A stretch of 64,000 bases of DNA from Xenorhabdus innexi (GCF_002632485.1 NZ_NIBU01000003.1:62001-126000), one strand, 5' to 3'; shown: positions 1-10,284, numbered from the stretch's first letter. Numbers and translations are program-made. The notes: a model not told the origin generated them from the letters alone.

Positions 1-10
1 TCTTGATCAG

Positions 11-50
11 AATGCCTATGCGGGAAATCATCGCCTGCATAGGCATTATT
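11..50 (+). terminator. Rho-independent terminator of the gene upstream of the window
   Basis: A 14-bp stem with one G-U pair (arms 11-24 and 34-47) is followed by a short T-rich run. It probably ends a transcript entering from the left. In E. coli pbpC precedes ndk, but no coding sequence of it is visible here. The rest of 51-379 is AT-rich leader of ndk with no other gene. Confidence 0.6.
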
Positions 51-379
51 TTATAACATGAACCAATAAGACAGATCATATCGATAGAAAAGTAAGATAT
101 TTGAAATAGGGGTTATTACTGAAAATACGTTTGACCCGCAGTGTCTTTAATTGGTTTTTACTGTAAAAATGTGATTTATGCTAAAAAATTATCATTTTCG
201 CTAAGAATGTTTTAATAAAATGTTGTGTTTTTTGTAGGCAAGCTGAAAGTCTCCTCCTATAATCAACGCCTATTTTTATTCCTGTCAGGAAAACAGGATA
301 AATTCTGTCCTTCTGTTTTATCAGGGGGGAACAAAAAATTAAAATGAATCATCGCTGAAAGTGCCAAAGGGGTTATCCA

Positions 380-808
380 ATGACGATTGAACGTACTTTT
401 TCCATTATTAAACCTAATGCTGTGAAGAAAGATGTGATCGGTTCCATCTATGCTCGTTTTGAAAGTGCCGGTTTTAAAATCATCGCCGCTAAAATGCTGC
501 ATTTAACTCGTGAACAGGCTGAAGGTTTTTATGCTGAGCACAAAGGCCGTCCTTTCTTTGATGGTCTGGTAGAGTTCATGACATCCGGCCCAATCATGGT
601 ACAGGTTCTGGAAGGTGAAAATGCAGTTCAGCGTCACCGTGATCTGATGGGTGCAACTAACCCGGACAACGCGCTGGCAGGTACTCTGCGAGCTGATTAT
701 GCAGACAGCTTTACTGAAAATGCGGTACATGGTTCAGATTCCATTGAATCTGCAAACCGTGAAATTGCTTACTTTTTCAGTGATGATGAAGTTTTCTCTC
801 GTAGCTGA
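380..808 (+). CDS. ndk: Nucleoside diphosphate kinase
   Basis: Transfers the gamma-phosphate from ATP to nucleoside diphosphates through a phosphohistidine intermediate, balancing cytosolic (d)NTP pools. The 142-residue protein has the usual bacterial length. The active-site motif NAVHGSDS places the phosphorylated histidine at H117. The N-terminal [12 protein letters not shown] segment and the nucleotide-binding arginines (R87, R104) are typical. The ATG at 380 follows an AGGGG ribosome binding site. The gene is a single unit closed by a strong terminator at 908-938; the ndk-rlmN-rodZ order is the normal enterobacterial one. Nothing about it is odd. Confidence 0.98.
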   Translation: MTIERTFSIIKPNAVKKDVIGSIYARFESAGFKIIAAKMLHLTREQAEGFYAEHKGRPFFDGLVEFMTSGPIMVQVLEGENAVQRHRDLMGATNPDNALAGTLRADYADSFTENAVHGSDSIESANREIAYFFSDDEVFSRS

Positions 809-907
809 TATTCAATAAGTTTCGAGCCACTTCAAAAAGACTGCCTGAAAGATGGCCGGGATGTGTAGTTCTCGTAGCATCTGAACAGTAAAGTTTGTAC
901 AATGTCG

Positions 908-940
908 CGCCCCACTGATTTGATTTAGTGGGGCGTTTAT
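908..940 (+). terminator. Terminator of ndk
   Basis: A perfect 9-bp G+C-rich inverted repeat (908-916 with 927-935) is followed by TTTATTATTT. The remaining part of the 310-bp gap between ndk and rlmN (941-1118) holds the rlmN leader, with no further gene seen. Confidence 0.8.
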
Positions 941-1118
941 TATTTCATTTCAATAGACAATTAACGCTGGATGTGTTTTCGCAAAAGGACACATTTATTG
1001 AGCTATGTTCATTGAATATGAAGTCTGTTTACTGAATCAGTAGCCACCGCATGAAAACTTAGTGCTGAAATGAAATCAGCACAGAGCCGAAAGTGTAACA
1101 ACGAGGCGATGTAACAAT

Positions 1119-2309
1119 ATGTCCCAGACAATGTCCCAACTTAACTCAGCCGAACCATCTTCAACTTCTGTCACTTCTTTCACACCTGATAAGACAAGCG
1201 GCAAAATTAATCTGCTTGATCTTAACCGCAAACAAATGCGCCAGTTTTTCATTGAAATGGGGGAAAAACCGTTTCGTGCCGATCAGGTCATGAAATGGAT
1301 GTACCACTATTGCTATGACGATTTTGAGCAAATGACTGACATCAATAAAGTGCTCAGATCAAAACTACAACAGGTTGCTGAAATCAGAGCACCCGAAGTT
1401 GCAGAAGAACAGCGTTCTTCGGATGGCACTATCAAGTGGGCAATTACTGTAGGAGATCAACAGGTTGAAACGGTTTATATTCCCGAAGATGACCGTGCGA
1501 CGCTGTGTGTCTCATCTCAGGTTGGGTGTGCTTTAGAATGTAAGTTCTGTTCTACTGCCCAGCAGGGGTTTAACCGCAACCTGCGGGTTTCTGAAATTAT
1601 TGGTCAGGTCTGGCGTGCGGCTAAAATTATTGGCTCGCTGAAATCCAGCGGTCGCCGCCCAATCACCAATGTGGTGATGATGGGGATGGGTGAGCCATTA
1701 CTGAACCTGAACAATGTGGTGCCAGCCATGGAAATCATGATGGATGATTTTGGCTTTGGCCTGTCAAAACGGCGCGTAACCCTGTCAACATCCGGCGTAG
1801 TGCCTGCTCTGGATAAACTGGGCGATATGATCGACGTTGCACTGGCAATTTCCCTCCATGCTCCGACTGACGATATCCGTGATGAAATTGTACCGATTAA
1901 CCGCAAGTACAATATTGAAGAGTTTCTGGCTGGTGTCCGTCGTTATCTGACGAAATCCAACGCTAATCAGGGGCGTGTCACAGTAGAGTACGTGATGCTT
2001 GATCATGTGAATGACAGCGTTGAGCAGGCTCACCAATTAGCCGAATGTCTGAAAGATACGCCAAGCAAAATCAACCTGATCCCTTGGAATCCGTTCCCCG
2101 GCGCACCGTACGGGCGCAGCTCCAACAGCCGGATTGACCGTTTTTCCAAAGTTCTGATGGGATATGGCTTTACCACTATTGTGCGTAAAACCAGAGGGGA
2201 TGATATCGATGCAGCCTGTGGGCAATTAGCGGGTGATGTTATCGACAGAACAAAACGAACGATGAGAAAACGTTTAGCAGGTGAACCTATTCAGGTAAAA
2301 ACAGTCTAA
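1119..2309 (+). CDS. rlmN: Dual-specificity 23S rRNA/tRNA adenine-C2 methyltransferase RlmN
   Basis: Radical SAM enzyme that methylates C2 of A2503 in 23S rRNA and A37 in a subset of tRNAs. The CxxxCxxC motif for the 4Fe-4S cluster is at C137, C141 and C144. C367 corresponds to the cysteine that carries the transient methyl link in E. coli (C355). It is 396 residues long against 384 in E. coli; the extra length is a low-complexity Ser/Thr-rich N-terminus. A second in-frame ATG four codons in (1131) could be the true start, since the conserved part only begins near residue 28. It stands just upstream of pilW and rodZ. Confidence 0.97.
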   Translation: MSQTMSQLNSAEPSSTSVTSFTPDKTSGKINLLDLNRKQMRQFFIEMGEKPFRADQVMKWMYHYCYDDFEQMTDINKVLRSKLQQVAEIRAPEVAEEQRSSDGTIKWAITVGDQQVETVYIPEDDRATLCVSSQVGCALECKFCSTAQQGFNRNLRVSEIIGQVWRAAKIIGSLKSSGRRPITNVVMMGMGEPLLNLNNVVPAMEIMMDDFGFGLSKRRVTLSTSGVVPALDKLGDMIDVALAISLHAPTDDIRDEIVPINRKYNIEEFLAGVRRYLTKSNANQGRVTVEYVMLDHVNDSVEQAHQLAECLKDTPSKINLIPWNPFPGAPYGRSSNSRIDRFSKVLMGYGFTTIVRKTRGDDIDAACGQLAGDVIDRTKRTMRKRLAGEPIQVKTV

Positions 2310-2380
2310 TTTTTTGTCCAATTCCGGTAATTGGCTAAAAATCTGGTGAAGTTTGACATATCCTTATAAATGAAAATGAT

Positions 2381-2848
2381 ATGATACGGAAATCAATAAT
2401 TTGGTCTATAGTTTGTCTTAGTCTGATGACAGGTTGTGCGGAATACTCCCAGAACCGGTCTCATCATGCTGTTGCAGTAGATACCCGATTACAGCTAGGG
2501 AAAGCATATCTGGCAGAACGGAATTTACCGGCTGCCAGATTTCATTTTCAGAAAATTCTATTAGCTGAACCTCGTCACTCACAAGCACATTTGGGAATGG
2601 CGTTACATGAACAATATGCAGATCAGCCTGAATCTGCCGACCGTCATTACAGAATGGCAATGCGGTATGGAGCAGGAGATGATACTGTAAGAGTTCATTA
2701 TTATGCTTTTCTCTGTGAACAAAAACGGTACAAAGAAGCTAAAAATTTGGTTGCGGATCGCGTGATCACAGATAATTTGCTCACAGAGAGTTTAGCTATA
2801 AAAAGTAATACCGGCTCCTATTCCCGTTGTGGTGAATCATCGCAATAA
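2381..2848 (+). CDS. pilW: PilW/PilF-type TPR lipoprotein, C-terminally shortened
   Basis: The rlmN-pilW-rodZ order is typical of gammaproteobacteria, where PilF/PilW is an outer-membrane pilotin lipoprotein with TPR repeats needed for type IV pilus secretin assembly. The 155-residue product has a lipobox (LMTGC, lipidated C19) and about two to three TPR units (residues 37-125, with A-L-G and Y-R-M-A-M helix signatures). Family members are about 250 residues, so roughly the C-terminal 100 residues are missing and the tail (residues 140-155) is unconserved in character. The start is uncertain because ribosome binding sequence is weak; an ATG at 2370 closes after four codons. It may be a decaying gene, since no other pilus gene is nearby. 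Confidence 0.7.
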   Translation: MIRKSIIWSIVCLSLMTGCAEYSQNRSHHAVAVDTRLQLGKAYLAERNLPAARFHFQKILLAEPRHSQAHLGMALHEQYADQPESADRHYRMAMRYGAGDDTVRVHYYAFLCEQKRYKEAKNLVADRVITDNLLTESLAIKSNTGSYSRCGESSQ

Positions 2849-2868
2849 GTAGGAGTTGTAAATGACTA

Positions 2869-2885
2869 CCTGCGTTTGACGCAGG
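2869..2885 (+). other. Perfect short hairpin between pilW and rodZ
   Basis: A 7-bp perfect stem (2869-2875 with 2879-2885) and a 3-nt loop lie just after the pilW stop codon. No T-run follows, so it is unlikely to be an efficient intrinsic terminator. It could be an mRNA end-stabilising element. Confidence 0.35.
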
Positions 2886-2982
2886 ATGAAATGATTTCGC
2901 TACATAAGTTAACTAATTGTAATTGATGATTAATTAATTTGTGTGAATATTTTAACCTGAACAGTACCAGTGCCCTTAGATA

Positions 2983-4050
2983 ATGAAGACTGAAACTTAC
3001 CCAGAAGAAGCTAATCTGACAGCGGGTCAGATCTTGCGTCAGGCTCGTGAAAAACTTGAACTTTCTCAGCAGACTGTGGCAGATCGCTTGTGTCTTAAAG
3101 TGTCCACTGTTCGTGATATTGAAGAAGATAATGCTCCTGACAATATCGTACCAACATTCTTTCGCGGTTATATTCGTGCTTATGCGAAACTTGTTCAGGT
3201 GCCAGAGGCTGAGATTTTAGCCAAGTTAGATGCACAGATGCCACATAAGGCGCTAAAAACATCTCAGATGCAGAGTTTTTCTGCCCAAAAAATACGTAAA
3301 AAGCGTGATGGCTGGCTGATGAAATTCACATGGCTTGTCATTATTGTATTGCTGGGCATGACAGGCGTATGGTGGTGGCAGAATTATCAGGTTTCGCAAA
3401 AAGATCTGGTTTCAATGACTGAGCAGTCTGATGCTCAGGTACAAAAATCTGCCAATGAACAGTCTGATACCAATTCTGTCGCAATCAGCCCTTCCCTAAA
3501 TGCGAAAGAGCAATCCGGTACAGCCAAAACAGAAAAAAATGCACTGCTGCCATTAAACAGTGCGACTACAGATAGTCAGGCACAATTACCTTCCGGTACG
3601 CCTGCTCCCTCACAAACTCAGACTAACTCAGTTTCAGTATCGGCTAGTCAGTCACCGGCAGCTTCCGGTAATACCACTTCTACAGGTATTACCTCAGTAA
3701 ATCAGGGTACAGAGAACCCAGCAGCGCCAGCAACGAATACAGCGCCAGCAGATTCTGTGTCGCCAACGAATCCTCTCTCTACAAGTGCGAATCAGGCCAG
3801 TGCTGTGAATAGCAATGAGCTGGTATTTAACTTCAAAGGCAGATGCTGGCTGGAAGTTAGAGATAGCAAAGGTAAAGTACTGTTTAGTGGCACAAAATAT
3901 AAGGGAAACAGCCTGAAAGTATCCGGCTCTTTACCTTATTCACTTAATGTTGGGGTTCCTTCCCAGGTTGAGATAGAGTTTCAGGGAAAACGTGTGAATA
4001 TGGATGCGTTTATTAAGAAAGGCACCAATGCCAAACTGACACTGCCATAA
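2983..4050 (+). CDS. rodZ: Cytoskeletal membrane protein RodZ
   Basis: Bitopic inner-membrane protein that links the MreB actin cytoskeleton to the cell-wall elongation machinery and so fixes rod shape. Visible layout: Cro/CI-type helix-turn-helix at residues 14-75 (AREKLELSQQ, VRDIEED), basic juxtamembrane segment 103-109 (KIRKKRD), one transmembrane helix about 112-132 ending in WWW, a long Thr/Ser/Ala/Pro/Gln-rich periplasmic linker (140-275), and a C-terminal DUF4115 beta domain (280-350). Its 355 residues fit the family. The ATG at 2983 has little Shine-Dalgarno sequence. It lies upstream of ispG in the usual order. Confidence 0.95.
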   Translation: MKTETYPEEANLTAGQILRQAREKLELSQQTVADRLCLKVSTVRDIEEDNAPDNIVPTFFRGYIRAYAKLVQVPEAEILAKLDAQMPHKALKTSQMQSFSAQKIRKKRDGWLMKFTWLVIIVLLGMTGVWWWQNYQVSQKDLVSMTEQSDAQVQKSANEQSDTNSVAISPSLNAKEQSGTAKTEKNALLPLNSATTDSQAQLPSGTPAPSQTQTNSVSVSASQSPAASGNTTSTGITSVNQGTENPAAPATNTAPADSVSPTNPLSTSANQASAVNSNELVFNFKGRCWLEVRDSKGKVLFSGTKYKGNSLKVSGSLPYSLNVGVPSQVEIEFQGKRVNMDAFIKKGTNAKLTLP

Positions 4051-4086
4051 GTGAATTTTGATTTTGACACGTTTATTGGGTACATA

Positions 4087-4134
4087 CTTTGAGGCGAAGA
4101 TTCTTTGAGACGAATGTCCTTTGAAACGAATATT
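4087..4134. repeat. Three tandem copies of a 16-bp repeat upstream of ispG
   Basis: Units at 4087-4102, 4103-4118 and 4119-4134 all start CTTTGA and share a CGAA core four or so bases further on (unit pattern CTTTGARRCGAANRTY, loosely). They fill the middle of the 180-bp rodZ-ispG gap. Either a slippage product or a multi-site binding element. Confidence 0.7.
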
Positions 4135-4230
4135 GAACTGGGGTTCAGGTTCGCCTATATGTATTATTCACCACAGCATAGTTGTAATTTTTATAAATAA
4201 AATACAGGGATGTAGGGGAGTAATGTAAAA

Positions 4231-5352
4231 ATGCATAATGAATCACCGATAAAAAGACGTAAATCCACACGTATCTATGTCGGTAATGTACCTATTGGGG
4301 ATAACGCACCTATTGCGGTGCAGTCAATGACGAATACACGGACAACAGACGTTGAGGCGACCGTTAATCAGATCAAATCGCTGGAACGTGTAGGTGTTGA
4401 TATTGTCCGTGTTTCGGTGCCAACCATGGATGCGGCGGAAGCCTTTAAACACATCAAACAACAAGTCAATGTTCCGCTGGTTGCCGATATCCACTTTGAT
4501 TACCGTATTGCATTAAAAGTTGCCGAATATGGTGTTGATTGTCTGCGTATTAATCCCGGCAATATAGGTAATGAAGAGCGGATTCGTCAGGTTGTAGATT
4601 GTGCACGCCATCATAATATACCTATCCGTATTGGGGTTAATGGCGGCTCTTTGGAAAAAGATTTACAGGAAAAGTATGGCGAGCCGACACCGGAAGCATT
4701 GGTTGAATCAGCGATGCGCCATGTCGATATCCTTGACCGTCTTAACTTTGATCAGTTCAAAGTCAGTGTTAAAGCATCTGACGTGTTTCTCGCCGTAGGT
4801 GCCTATCGTTTGCTGGCTCAGAAAATTGATCAGCCTCTGCATTTAGGGATTACCGAAGCAGGGGGTGCCCGCGCAGGTGCGGTGAAATCCTCAATTGGTT
4901 TGGGCATGCTGTTATCCGAAGGGATCGGGGACACACTGCGTATCTCTCTGGCAGCCGATCCTGTGGAAGAAGTTAAAGTTGGCTTCGATATTCTGAAAGC
5001 ACTGCGTATCCGTTCAAGGGGCATTAATTTTATTGCCTGCCCGACCTGCTCCCGTCAGGAATTTGATGTTATCGGTACAGTTAACGCGCTTGAACAACGT
5101 CTTGAAGATTTGATCACTCCGATGGATGTCTCCATCATCGGCTGCGTTGTCAATGGTCCCGGAGAAGCTGAAGTTTCCACATTGGGTGTGACCGGCGCGA
5201 AAACGAAAAGTGGTTTTTATGAAGATGGCGTCCGTCAGAAAGAGCGCCTCGATAATAATGATTTGATTGACCAGCTTGAAGCGAAAATCCGGGCCAAGGC
5301 CGTGATCCTTGATGCCAGTAAACGGATCAGCATCAATCAGCTTGAGAAGTAA
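4231..5352 (+). CDS. ispG: 4-hydroxy-3-methylbut-2-enyl diphosphate synthase (flavodoxin)
   Basis: Iron-sulfur enzyme of the MEP isoprenoid pathway that reductively opens ME-cPP to HMBPP. It is 373 residues long (372 in E. coli). The N-terminal TIM barrel begins with the IAVQSMTNT motif. The C-terminal 4Fe-4S ligands are the CPTC pair and the cysteine of [13 protein letters not shown], whose Glu is the fourth ligand. A GGGGAG ribosome binding site lies 8-9 bases before the ATG. The following hairpin (5358-5388) separates it from hisS. Essential in organisms that use only the MEP pathway. Confidence 0.98.
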   Translation: MHNESPIKRRKSTRIYVGNVPIGDNAPIAVQSMTNTRTTDVEATVNQIKSLERVGVDIVRVSVPTMDAAEAFKHIKQQVNVPLVADIHFDYRIALKVAEYGVDCLRINPGNIGNEERIRQVVDCARHHNIPIRIGVNGGSLEKDLQEKYGEPTPEALVESAMRHVDILDRLNFDQFKVSVKASDVFLAVGAYRLLAQKIDQPLHLGITEAGGARAGAVKSSIGLGMLLSEGIGDTLRISLAADPVEEVKVGFDILKALRIRSRGINFIACPTCSRQEFDVIGTVNALEQRLEDLITPMDVSIIGCVVNGPGEAEVSTLGVTGAKTKSGFYEDGVRQKERLDNNDLIDQLEAKIRAKAVILDASKRISINQLEK

Positions 5353-5357
5353 AATTT

Positions 5358-5395
5358 AATACCGGCTCATGCTATTTGAGTCGGTATTATTTTGT
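5358..5395 (+). terminator. Terminator of ispG
   Basis: A 12-bp stem with one G-U pair (5358-5369 with 5377-5388) is followed by ATTTTGTTT. Confidence 0.7.
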
Positions 5396-5468
5396 TTGCT
5401 GATTGAACCCTGAGAATATTCGCTTTTATAATCGACTCTATTGTAAAAATATTAATAAGAGATAAAAC

Positions 5469-6746
5469 ATGGCAAAAAACATTTCGGCTATTCGTGGCAT
5501 GAACGACTGCCTTCCTGCTGAAACAGCGATTTGGCAACGTGTTGAATCTACAATAAAACGTGTGCTGGCTGGTTATGGCTTCAGTGAAATCAGAACACCG
5601 ATTGTAGAGCAGACCCCGTTATTCAAACGAGCTATCGGGGAAGTGACTGATGTGGTCGAAAAAGAGATGTACACCTTTAATGACCGCAACGGAGAAAGTC
5701 TGACCCTGCGCCCGGAAAACACAGCTGGCTGTGTTCGTGCCGGTATCGAACATGGTCTGCTGTACAATCAGGAACAGCGTTTATGGTACATTGGCCAGAT
5801 GTTCCGTTATGAACGCCCACAAAAAGGTCGTTATCGCCAGTTTCATCAGTTAGGCGCTGAAGTGTTTGGTCTTCAGGGGCCTGATATTGATGCCGAAATG
5901 ATCCTGATGACTGCGCGCTGGTGGCGGGAGTTGGGTATTTCTGATCATGTGACACTCGAGTTGAATTCCATCGGTTCTCTGGAAGCTCGTGCAAATTATC
6001 GTGATGCGCTGGTTGCTTTCCTTGAGCAGCATAAGGATAAACTGGACGAAGACTGTCTGCGCCGCATGTATACGAACCCACTGCGTGTTCTGGATTCCAA
6101 AAATCCTGATATTCAGGCACTGCTTAATGATGCTCCGGCTCTGTTTGATTATCTTGATGCAGAGTCAAAAGAACACTTTGACGGTCTGTGCCGAATTCTG
6201 GATGCAGCAGGTATTCAGTACCGTATCAACCAGCGTCTGGTGCGTGGTCTTGACTACTACAACCGCACAGTTTTCGAATGGGTCACTTCTGCATTGGGTG
6301 CTCAGGGTACAGTCTGCGCTGGTGGGCGTTATGATGGTCTGGTTGAACAACTGGGCGGGAAATCAACACCAGCAGTCGGCTTTGCAATGGGTATGGAACG
6401 AATGATCCTGCTGGTTCAGGAAGTGAATCCTGAATTTGTTGCCGATCTCACCGTCGCTGATGTTTACCTTTCTTCCTTTGGTGAAGGCAGCCAACAGGCC
6501 GCACTGATTCTGGCAGAGAAAATCCGTGATGAATTACCGGCGTTACGCCTGATGACCAATCACGGTGGTGGTAACTTTAAGAAACAATTGGGGCGTGCGG
6601 GTAAGCATGGTGCCAAAATTGCCCTGCTCTTAGGGGAAGATGAAATTAGTACAGGTAATGTCACTGTGAAAGACTTACGTAATGGTGAACAACAAACATT
6701 ACCACAACAAACGATCGCAGCACGTTTGAGCGAACTGTTAGGCTAA
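5469..6746 (+). CDS. hisS: Histidyl-tRNA synthetase
   Basis: Class II aminoacyl-tRNA synthetase charging tRNA-His. At 425 residues it matches E. coli (424). Motif 1 lies near residues 40-70, motif 2 is the [16 protein letters not shown] segment around 113-128, the histidine-specific [14 protein letters not shown] stretch is near 258-271, and motif 3 includes [12 protein letters not shown]. The C-terminal anticodon-binding domain spans about 330-420. The ATG follows an AAGAG sequence. yfgM starts 12 bases after the stop, so hisS-yfgM-bamB look co-transcribed. Confidence 0.98.
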   Translation: MAKNISAIRGMNDCLPAETAIWQRVESTIKRVLAGYGFSEIRTPIVEQTPLFKRAIGEVTDVVEKEMYTFNDRNGESLTLRPENTAGCVRAGIEHGLLYNQEQRLWYIGQMFRYERPQKGRYRQFHQLGAEVFGLQGPDIDAEMILMTARWWRELGISDHVTLELNSIGSLEARANYRDALVAFLEQHKDKLDEDCLRRMYTNPLRVLDSKNPDIQALLNDAPALFDYLDAESKEHFDGLCRILDAAGIQYRINQRLVRGLDYYNRTVFEWVTSALGAQGTVCAGGRYDGLVEQLGGKSTPAVGFAMGMERMILLVQEVNPEFVADLTVADVYLSSFGEGSQQAALILAEKIRDELPALRLMTNHGGGNFKKQLGRAGKHGAKIALLLGEDEISTGNVTVKDLRNGEQQTLPQQTIAARLSELLG

Positions 6747-6757
6747 GGAGAGACTCT

Positions 6758-7378
6758 GTGGAAGTCTATACCACTGAAACTGAACAAGTTGATGCAATAA
6801 AGCGTTTTTTCGTTAACAACGGTAAATATATTGCTGTTGGTTTAGTACTGGGGATTGGGGCAATTGTTGGCTGGCGCTACTGGCAATCTCATCAAACAAA
6901 CCAGTTACAGGATACTGCAATAGCATTTGAACAAATGAACCAGTCATTAGCATCAGGTTCTAAAGAAGGTCTCTCTGCCGCAGAGAAATTCGCTAACGAA
7001 ACGAATAATATCTACGGTGTGATGACCGATATGGAACTGGCAAAACAGGCTGCTGATAAGAATGATCTGGCTCAGGCAGAGAAATATTTGCTGACCGCTT
7101 CGGGTAAAGCTAAGGATAAGGATATGCAGGCCTTGTCTGATATTCGTCTGGCGCGGGTTCAATTAGCAGAAGGCAAAACTGATGCAGCATTAAAAACGCT
7201 GGAGCAGGTTAAAAGTAAAGGATGGCAGCTTGCAGTTGAGAGTATCCGGGGTGATATTCTGGCTAAGAAAGGGGATACAGCAGGTGCGCGTGAGGCATAT
7301 TCCAGAGGGTTGGAATCTCAAGGGACTCAGGCTTTGAAAGAGATGATTCAAGTTAAACTAGATAATTTATCCAACTAA
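6758..7378 (+). CDS. yfgM: YfgM family inner-membrane protein (periplasmic chaperone ancillary factor)
   Basis: In E. coli YfgM is a membrane-anchored TPR-like protein that associates with the SecYEG translocon and PpiD and helps outer-membrane protein handover. The product is 206 residues: a cytoplasmic N-terminus, one transmembrane helix at about 23-42 (AVGLVLGIGAIVGWRYW), then a periplasmic helical repeat domain rich in Ala, Lys and Gln. GTG is the start codon, chosen for the strong AAGGAGA site 6-8 bases upstream. It is followed 15 bases later by bamB. Confidence 0.93.
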   Translation: MEVYTTETEQVDAIKRFFVNNGKYIAVGLVLGIGAIVGWRYWQSHQTNQLQDTAIAFEQMNQSLASGSKEGLSAAEKFANETNNIYGVMTDMELAKQAADKNDLAQAEKYLLTASGKAKDKDMQALSDIRLARVQLAEGKTDAALKTLEQVKSKGWQLAVESIRGDILAKKGDTAGAREAYSRGLESQGTQALKEMIQVKLDNLSN

Positions 7379-7392
7379 GGGAGCCAACTCTA

Positions 7393-8565
7393 ATGCAACT
7401 GCGAAAAACACTTCTGGTTGGACTGGTTGCTTCTGTTCTGCTGGCGGGTTGCTCAAGCGAACAGGATACGGTCATAATGTCCCCGTTGCCAAAGGTTGAA
7501 AACCAATTCAACCCTCATGTCGTGTGGGATAAGTCAGTTGGAAGTGGAGTTGGTCATTATTACTCTCACTTATCACCTGCATGGCAGGGTTCTGCTGTTT
7601 ATGTTGCTGACCGGAATGGTCTGGTCAAAGCATTTGATATAGATAGCGGCAAAGAGTTGTGGTCAACAGATCTGTCAGAGAAAACAGGCCTGCTGTCATC
7701 ACGTTTGCCTGCGCTGTTGTCCGGTGGTTTGACGGTATCGGGTGATCGTCTGTATGTTGGTACAGAAAAAGCCAAAGTTATCGCATTAGATACAACAAGC
7801 GGCAAAGTTGAGTGGGAAGCTCAGGTTGCTGGTGAAGCCTTATCCCGTCCGGTATTAAGTGATGGCCTTATCCTGATTCATACCGGTAACGGGATGTTGC
7901 AGGCATTGAATGAAAAGGATGGTTCTATTGCCTGGTCCATCAATATGGATACGCCGCCGTTGTCTGTCCGTGGTGAGTCAGCGCCTGCTGTGGCATATGG
8001 TGCTGCGATTGTCGGTGGTGACAATGGTCGTGTCAGCGCTGTACTGCTTTCTCAGGGGCAACTTATTTGGCAACAGCGTATTTCTCAGGTGACTGGAGCA
8101 ACTGAAATCGATCGTTTGAATGATGTTGATATGACTCCGGTCATTTCTGATAATGTCATTTATGCCATCGCTTATAATGGCAATCTGGTTGCGATGGATA
8201 TGCGTTCTGGTCAGGTTATCTGGAAGCGAGAACTTGGTTCCATCAATGATATGGTTGTCACTGACAACAATATTTTTGTTGTCGACCAGGATGATCGTAT
8301 CTTATCCCTGCGTAAAAGTGATGGGGTAACAATTTGGTCTCAGAATGATCTGTTGCATCGTAATCTGACTGCACCGGAAATGTATAACGGCTATCTGGTT
8401 GTGGGTGATGGAGAAGGTTACCTGCACTGGCTGAATATGGGAGATGGTCAGTTTGTGGCTCAACATAAAGTTGATAGCTCCGGTCTGTTGAGTCGTCCGG
8501 TCATTGCCAGTGATAAGCTGATGGTGCAGGCAAAGAATGGTACAGTTTACCTGTATACACGCTGA
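7393..8565 (+). CDS. bamB: Outer membrane protein assembly factor BamB (lipoprotein)
   Basis: Lipoprotein of the BAM complex that assists BamA in folding beta-barrel outer-membrane proteins. A type II signal peptide ends in LLAGC with lipidated C20. The rest is an eight-bladed PQQ-type beta-propeller, visible as repeated G-K-x-x-W and A-L-D/x-x-x-G segments (for example DIDSGKELW, DTTSGKVEW, DMRSGQVIW). It is 390 residues long (E. coli 392). A GGGAG site precedes the ATG. It ends the hisS-yfgM-bamB run before a very strong terminator. Confidence 0.97.
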   Translation: MQLRKTLLVGLVASVLLAGCSSEQDTVIMSPLPKVENQFNPHVVWDKSVGSGVGHYYSHLSPAWQGSAVYVADRNGLVKAFDIDSGKELWSTDLSEKTGLLSSRLPALLSGGLTVSGDRLYVGTEKAKVIALDTTSGKVEWEAQVAGEALSRPVLSDGLILIHTGNGMLQALNEKDGSIAWSINMDTPPLSVRGESAPAVAYGAAIVGGDNGRVSAVLLSQGQLIWQQRISQVTGATEIDRLNDVDMTPVISDNVIYAIAYNGNLVAMDMRSGQVIWKRELGSINDMVVTDNNIFVVDQDDRILSLRKSDGVTIWSQNDLLHRNLTAPEMYNGYLVVGDGEGYLHWLNMGDGQFVAQHKVDSSGLLSRPVIASDKLMVQAKNGTVYLYTR

Positions 8566-8603
8566 TATACAGAAACAAAATATGTTTTAATACGTTTTAT
8601 CTG

Positions 8604-8643
8604 GACACGGCTCCTGTAATGACAGGAGCCGTGTCGTCTTTTT
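8604..8643 (+). terminator. Strong terminator of bamB
   Basis: A perfect 14-bp stem (8604-8617 with 8622-8635) with a 4-nt loop is followed by GTCTTTTTA. It separates bamB from der and argues against any der start upstream of about 8650. Confidence 0.92.
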
Positions 8644-8744
8644 AGTATCTTGCAGCTATGAGAAGAAGATTTTGTTGTGAACGAACTTCAAGCGCCTCTT
8701 TTTTTGCAGGATATCGATTTACATTTAGTCATGAGGCATCAAAA

Positions 8745-10235
8745 ATGATACCTGTCGTTGCGCTGGTTGGGCGCCCCAATGTCGGCAAATCTACTTTATT
8801 TAACCGATTAACCCGTACCAGAGATGCATTGGTCGCGGATTTCCCCGGTTTAACCCGCGATCGTAAATATGGCCGTGCAGAAGTTGAAGGGAAAGAATTT
8901 ATTATCGTTGATACCGGTGGTATTGACGGAACAGAAGAGGGCGTAGAAACACACATGGCTGCGCAGTCTCTGATGGCAATCGAAGAGGCAGATATCGTTC
9001 TGTTTATGGTTGATGCCAGATCCGGGCTGATGCCTGCTGATCACGCGATTGCAAAGCATTTGCGCAGTCGTAAAAAATCAACTTTTTTAGTAGCAAATAA
9101 GACCGACGGTATTGATATTGATACATCCGTTGCTGAGTTTTATTCACTGGGTTTGGGTGATATACACTCCATCGCTGCTTCTCATGGGCGTGGTGTAACA
9201 CAGTTGATTGAACATTCTCTGTTGCCTTTCTATGGAGAGGAGAAAGAAGAGGAAGTTGAATTAACCGAGGAAGAGGCTAATGCAGCCTATTGGGCTGAGT
9301 TGGAACAGGCTGAACAAGAAGCTGCTGAAGAAGCAGAACAGGAAGATGATTTTGATCCGACAACATTGCCATTGAAATTAGCGATAGTCGGGCGTCCAAA
9401 TGTGGGTAAATCCACACTGACTAACCGTATTCTGGGTGAAGAACGTGTTGTTGTCTTCGATATGCCGGGCACAACCCGTGACAGTATTTATATTCCGATG
9501 GAACGTGACGGCCGTGAATATGTTCTGATTGACACGGCTGGAGTTCGTAAACGTGGCAAGGTAACAGAAACAGTAGAGAAATTCTCCGTTATCAAAACAC
9601 TTCAGGCAATTGAAGATGCTAACGTTGTGCTGCTGGTGGTTGATGCCCGTGAAGGCATTTCGGATCAGGATCTTTCCCTGCTTGGCTTTATTCTTAACAG
9701 TGGTCGTTCCTTAGTCATTGCTGTGAATAAATGGGATGGTATGACACAAGAAGACCGTGATCATGTTAAGGACATGCTGGATTTACGTCTGGGCTTTGTT
9801 GATTTCGCCCGTGTCCATTTTATTTCTGCGCTACATGGCAGTGGGGTAGGGAACTTGTTTGATTCGATTCTGGAAGCCTATGAAAGTGCAACCCGTCGTA
9901 TTAATACCTCTATGCTCACCCGCATCATGCGTATGGCTGAAGATGATCATCAGCCACCAGTAATACGCGGGCGCAGGGTTAAAATGAAATATGCGCATGC
10001 CGGAGGATATAATCCGCCAATCGTTGTTATTCACGGCAATCAGGTAACAGATTTGCCTGATTCATATAAGCGTTACTTAATGAATTATTTCCGCCGTTCT
10101 TTAAAAGTGATGGGTACACCTATTCGCATTCAGTTTAAAGAAGGGGCTAACCCATATGCGGGTAAGAAAAATACATTAACAGCAACACAGCTTCGCAAAC
10201 GTAAGCGTTTGATGGAACATTTGAAAAAGCGTTAA
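8745..10235 (+). CDS. der: Ribosome biogenesis GTPase Der
   Basis: Essential GTPase with two tandem G domains that acts in 50S subunit maturation. GRPNVGKST (G1) occurs twice, near residues 9-17 and 210-218, each followed by its own D-x-x-G (DTGG, DTAG) and N-K-x-D motif (NKTD, NKWD). An acidic linker (about 165-200) joins the domains and a KH-like domain ends the protein. I choose the ATG at 8745 (496 residues, E. coli 490) because the protein then begins [12 protein letters not shown] as in relatives and has a GAGG site 8 bases upstream. The open frame continues upstream to 8658 but that part is not family-like. Confidence 0.96.
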   Translation: MIPVVALVGRPNVGKSTLFNRLTRTRDALVADFPGLTRDRKYGRAEVEGKEFIIVDTGGIDGTEEGVETHMAAQSLMAIEEADIVLFMVDARSGLMPADHAIAKHLRSRKKSTFLVANKTDGIDIDTSVAEFYSLGLGDIHSIAASHGRGVTQLIEHSLLPFYGEEKEEEVELTEEEANAAYWAELEQAEQEAAEEAEQEDDFDPTTLPLKLAIVGRPNVGKSTLTNRILGEERVVVFDMPGTTRDSIYIPMERDGREYVLIDTAGVRKRGKVTETVEKFSVIKTLQAIEDANVVLLVVDAREGISDQDLSLLGFILNSGRSLVIAVNKWDGMTQEDRDHVKDMLDLRLGFVDFARVHFISALHGSGVGNLFDSILEAYESATRRINTSMLTRIMRMAEDDHQPPVIRGRRVKMKYAHAGGYNPPIVVIHGNQVTDLPDSYKRYLMNYFRRSLKVMGTPIRIQFKEGANPYAGKKNTLTATQLRKRKRLMEHLKKR

Positions 10236-10252
10236 TTAAGTAAAAATTAATA

Positions 10253-10284
10253 AAATAAAGAGCTATAAATAGCTCTTTATTTTA
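10253..10284. terminator. Bidirectional-looking terminator of der
   Basis: A perfect 13-bp A+T-rich stem (10253-10265 with 10270-10282) has A-rich sequence on one side and T-rich on the other, so it can serve der on the plus strand and the small minus-strand gene at 10359. Confidence 0.75.

Noticed and set aside
5677-6120. 147-codon open frame antisense to hisS
   Set aside because: It lies fully inside hisS, shows no family resemblance and its existence follows from hisS codon usage.
8658-8744. 29 extra N-terminal residues of Der
   Set aside because: Not family-like; the ATG at 8745 has a proper ribosome binding site and gives the usual start.
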